A stretch of DNA of 39,330 nucleotides from an uncultured Bacteroidales bacterium. GTDB lineage: Bacteria > Bacteroidota > Bacteroidia > Bacteroidales > Paludibacteraceae. The first letter of the stretch is position 1, and the number at the start of each line of letters is the position of its first letter. A model generated the notes under the pieces. That model was not told where the DNA came from. It did no database searches and saw only the letters and a list, made by a program, of their open reading frames with translations. Where the stretch lies: positions 1 through 39,330 of the forward strand of contig ONUF01000030.1 of the NCBI GenBank assembly GCA_900321005.1, written 5' to 3'. A program made the position numbers and the translations under genes. Shown here in pieces: positions 39,296 through 39,330 of the stretch.

Positions 39296-39330
39296 TTTTT
39301 TTACTAAATTTTTATTATAGTTCGTTAATA

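Larger units (their letters stand above)
38106..39330 (+). mobile_element. IS110-family insertion sequence, ends not defined
   Basis: Consists of the upstream bridge-RNA region and the intact recombinase gene. IS110 elements lack clear terminal inverted repeats, so the left end (somewhere in 38086-38150) cannot be fixed, and the right end lies in the short AT-rich stretch after 39295 or beyond the window. It sits immediately upstream of the divergent ABC-F gene. Confidence 0.8.

Overview
The window reads as a chromosomal piece of a Bacteroidales bacterium (phylum Bacteroidota). Evidence: promoters of the Bacteroidota type (TTG at -33 and TAnnTTTG at -7, exactly 20 bases apart in every clear case), very weak Shine-Dalgarno signals, a pdxJ-exbB-exbD-tonB cluster, BspA-like leucine-rich repeat proteins, secreted proteins with short C-terminal tails of the type IX secretion kind, an AddAB-type helicase-nuclease pair, and the dxs-trkA-trkH order. 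I cannot name the genus.

Layout. 1-407: 3' end of an unrecognised gene and its terminator. 408-716: intergenic, with a MITE-like inverted repeat and the pdxJ promoter. 717-3922 (+): pdxJ, an ExbB/ExbD/TonB energy-transducing set, and a DJ-1 family protein. 12450-3872 (-): a tightly packed operon dxs, trkA, trkH, an SGNH hydrolase, an MBOAT O-acyltransferase, then coaE. 12631-18521 (+): addA and addB, divergent from dxs. 18522-19229: no protein gene, but a run of strong hairpins and a roughly 300-nt structured RNA candidate with its own promoter and terminator. 19230-20933: an AT-richer BspA-like LRR gene. 20950-21106: terminator, promoter and a possible small RNA. 21223-27061 (+): a small unknown protein, a LysM glucosaminidase, a DUF721 protein, mutS2, an outer-membrane protein and a lipoprotein phosphoesterase. 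31555-27062 (-): glycosyltransferase GT2, PL9-like pectate lyase and LRR protein. 31677-33926 (+): ATP-grasp ligase, HAD phosphatase and PIG-L deacetylase. 38085-33915 (-): ABC-F ATPase, polysaccharide-deacetylase-like protein and GT4 glycosyltransferase. 38106-39330: an IS110-family element with a likely bridge RNA upstream of its recombinase.

Working together. ExbB-ExbD-TonB powers outer-membrane transport. SGNH plus MBOAT looks like a glycan O-acylation pair. The 31-38 kb block (two glycosyltransferases, two deacetylase-like proteins, an ATP-grasp enzyme and a HAD phosphatase) looks like surface-glycan synthesis or tailoring. AddAB and MutS2 handle DNA ends and structures.

The most unusual feature is a family of short tandem repeats, mostly with a 7-bp unit and some with 9 or 11. 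They sit between stop and start codons of neighbouring genes and also in frame inside coaE, MBOAT, SGNH, dxs (twice, encoding nearly the same peptide), addB, the ABC-F gene and the tail linker of the pectate lyase. Other points of note are an extended -33 promoter element (TTGYRYAT), a dyad around the -7 element of three promoters, two unidentified RNA candidates, and the IS110 bridge RNA.
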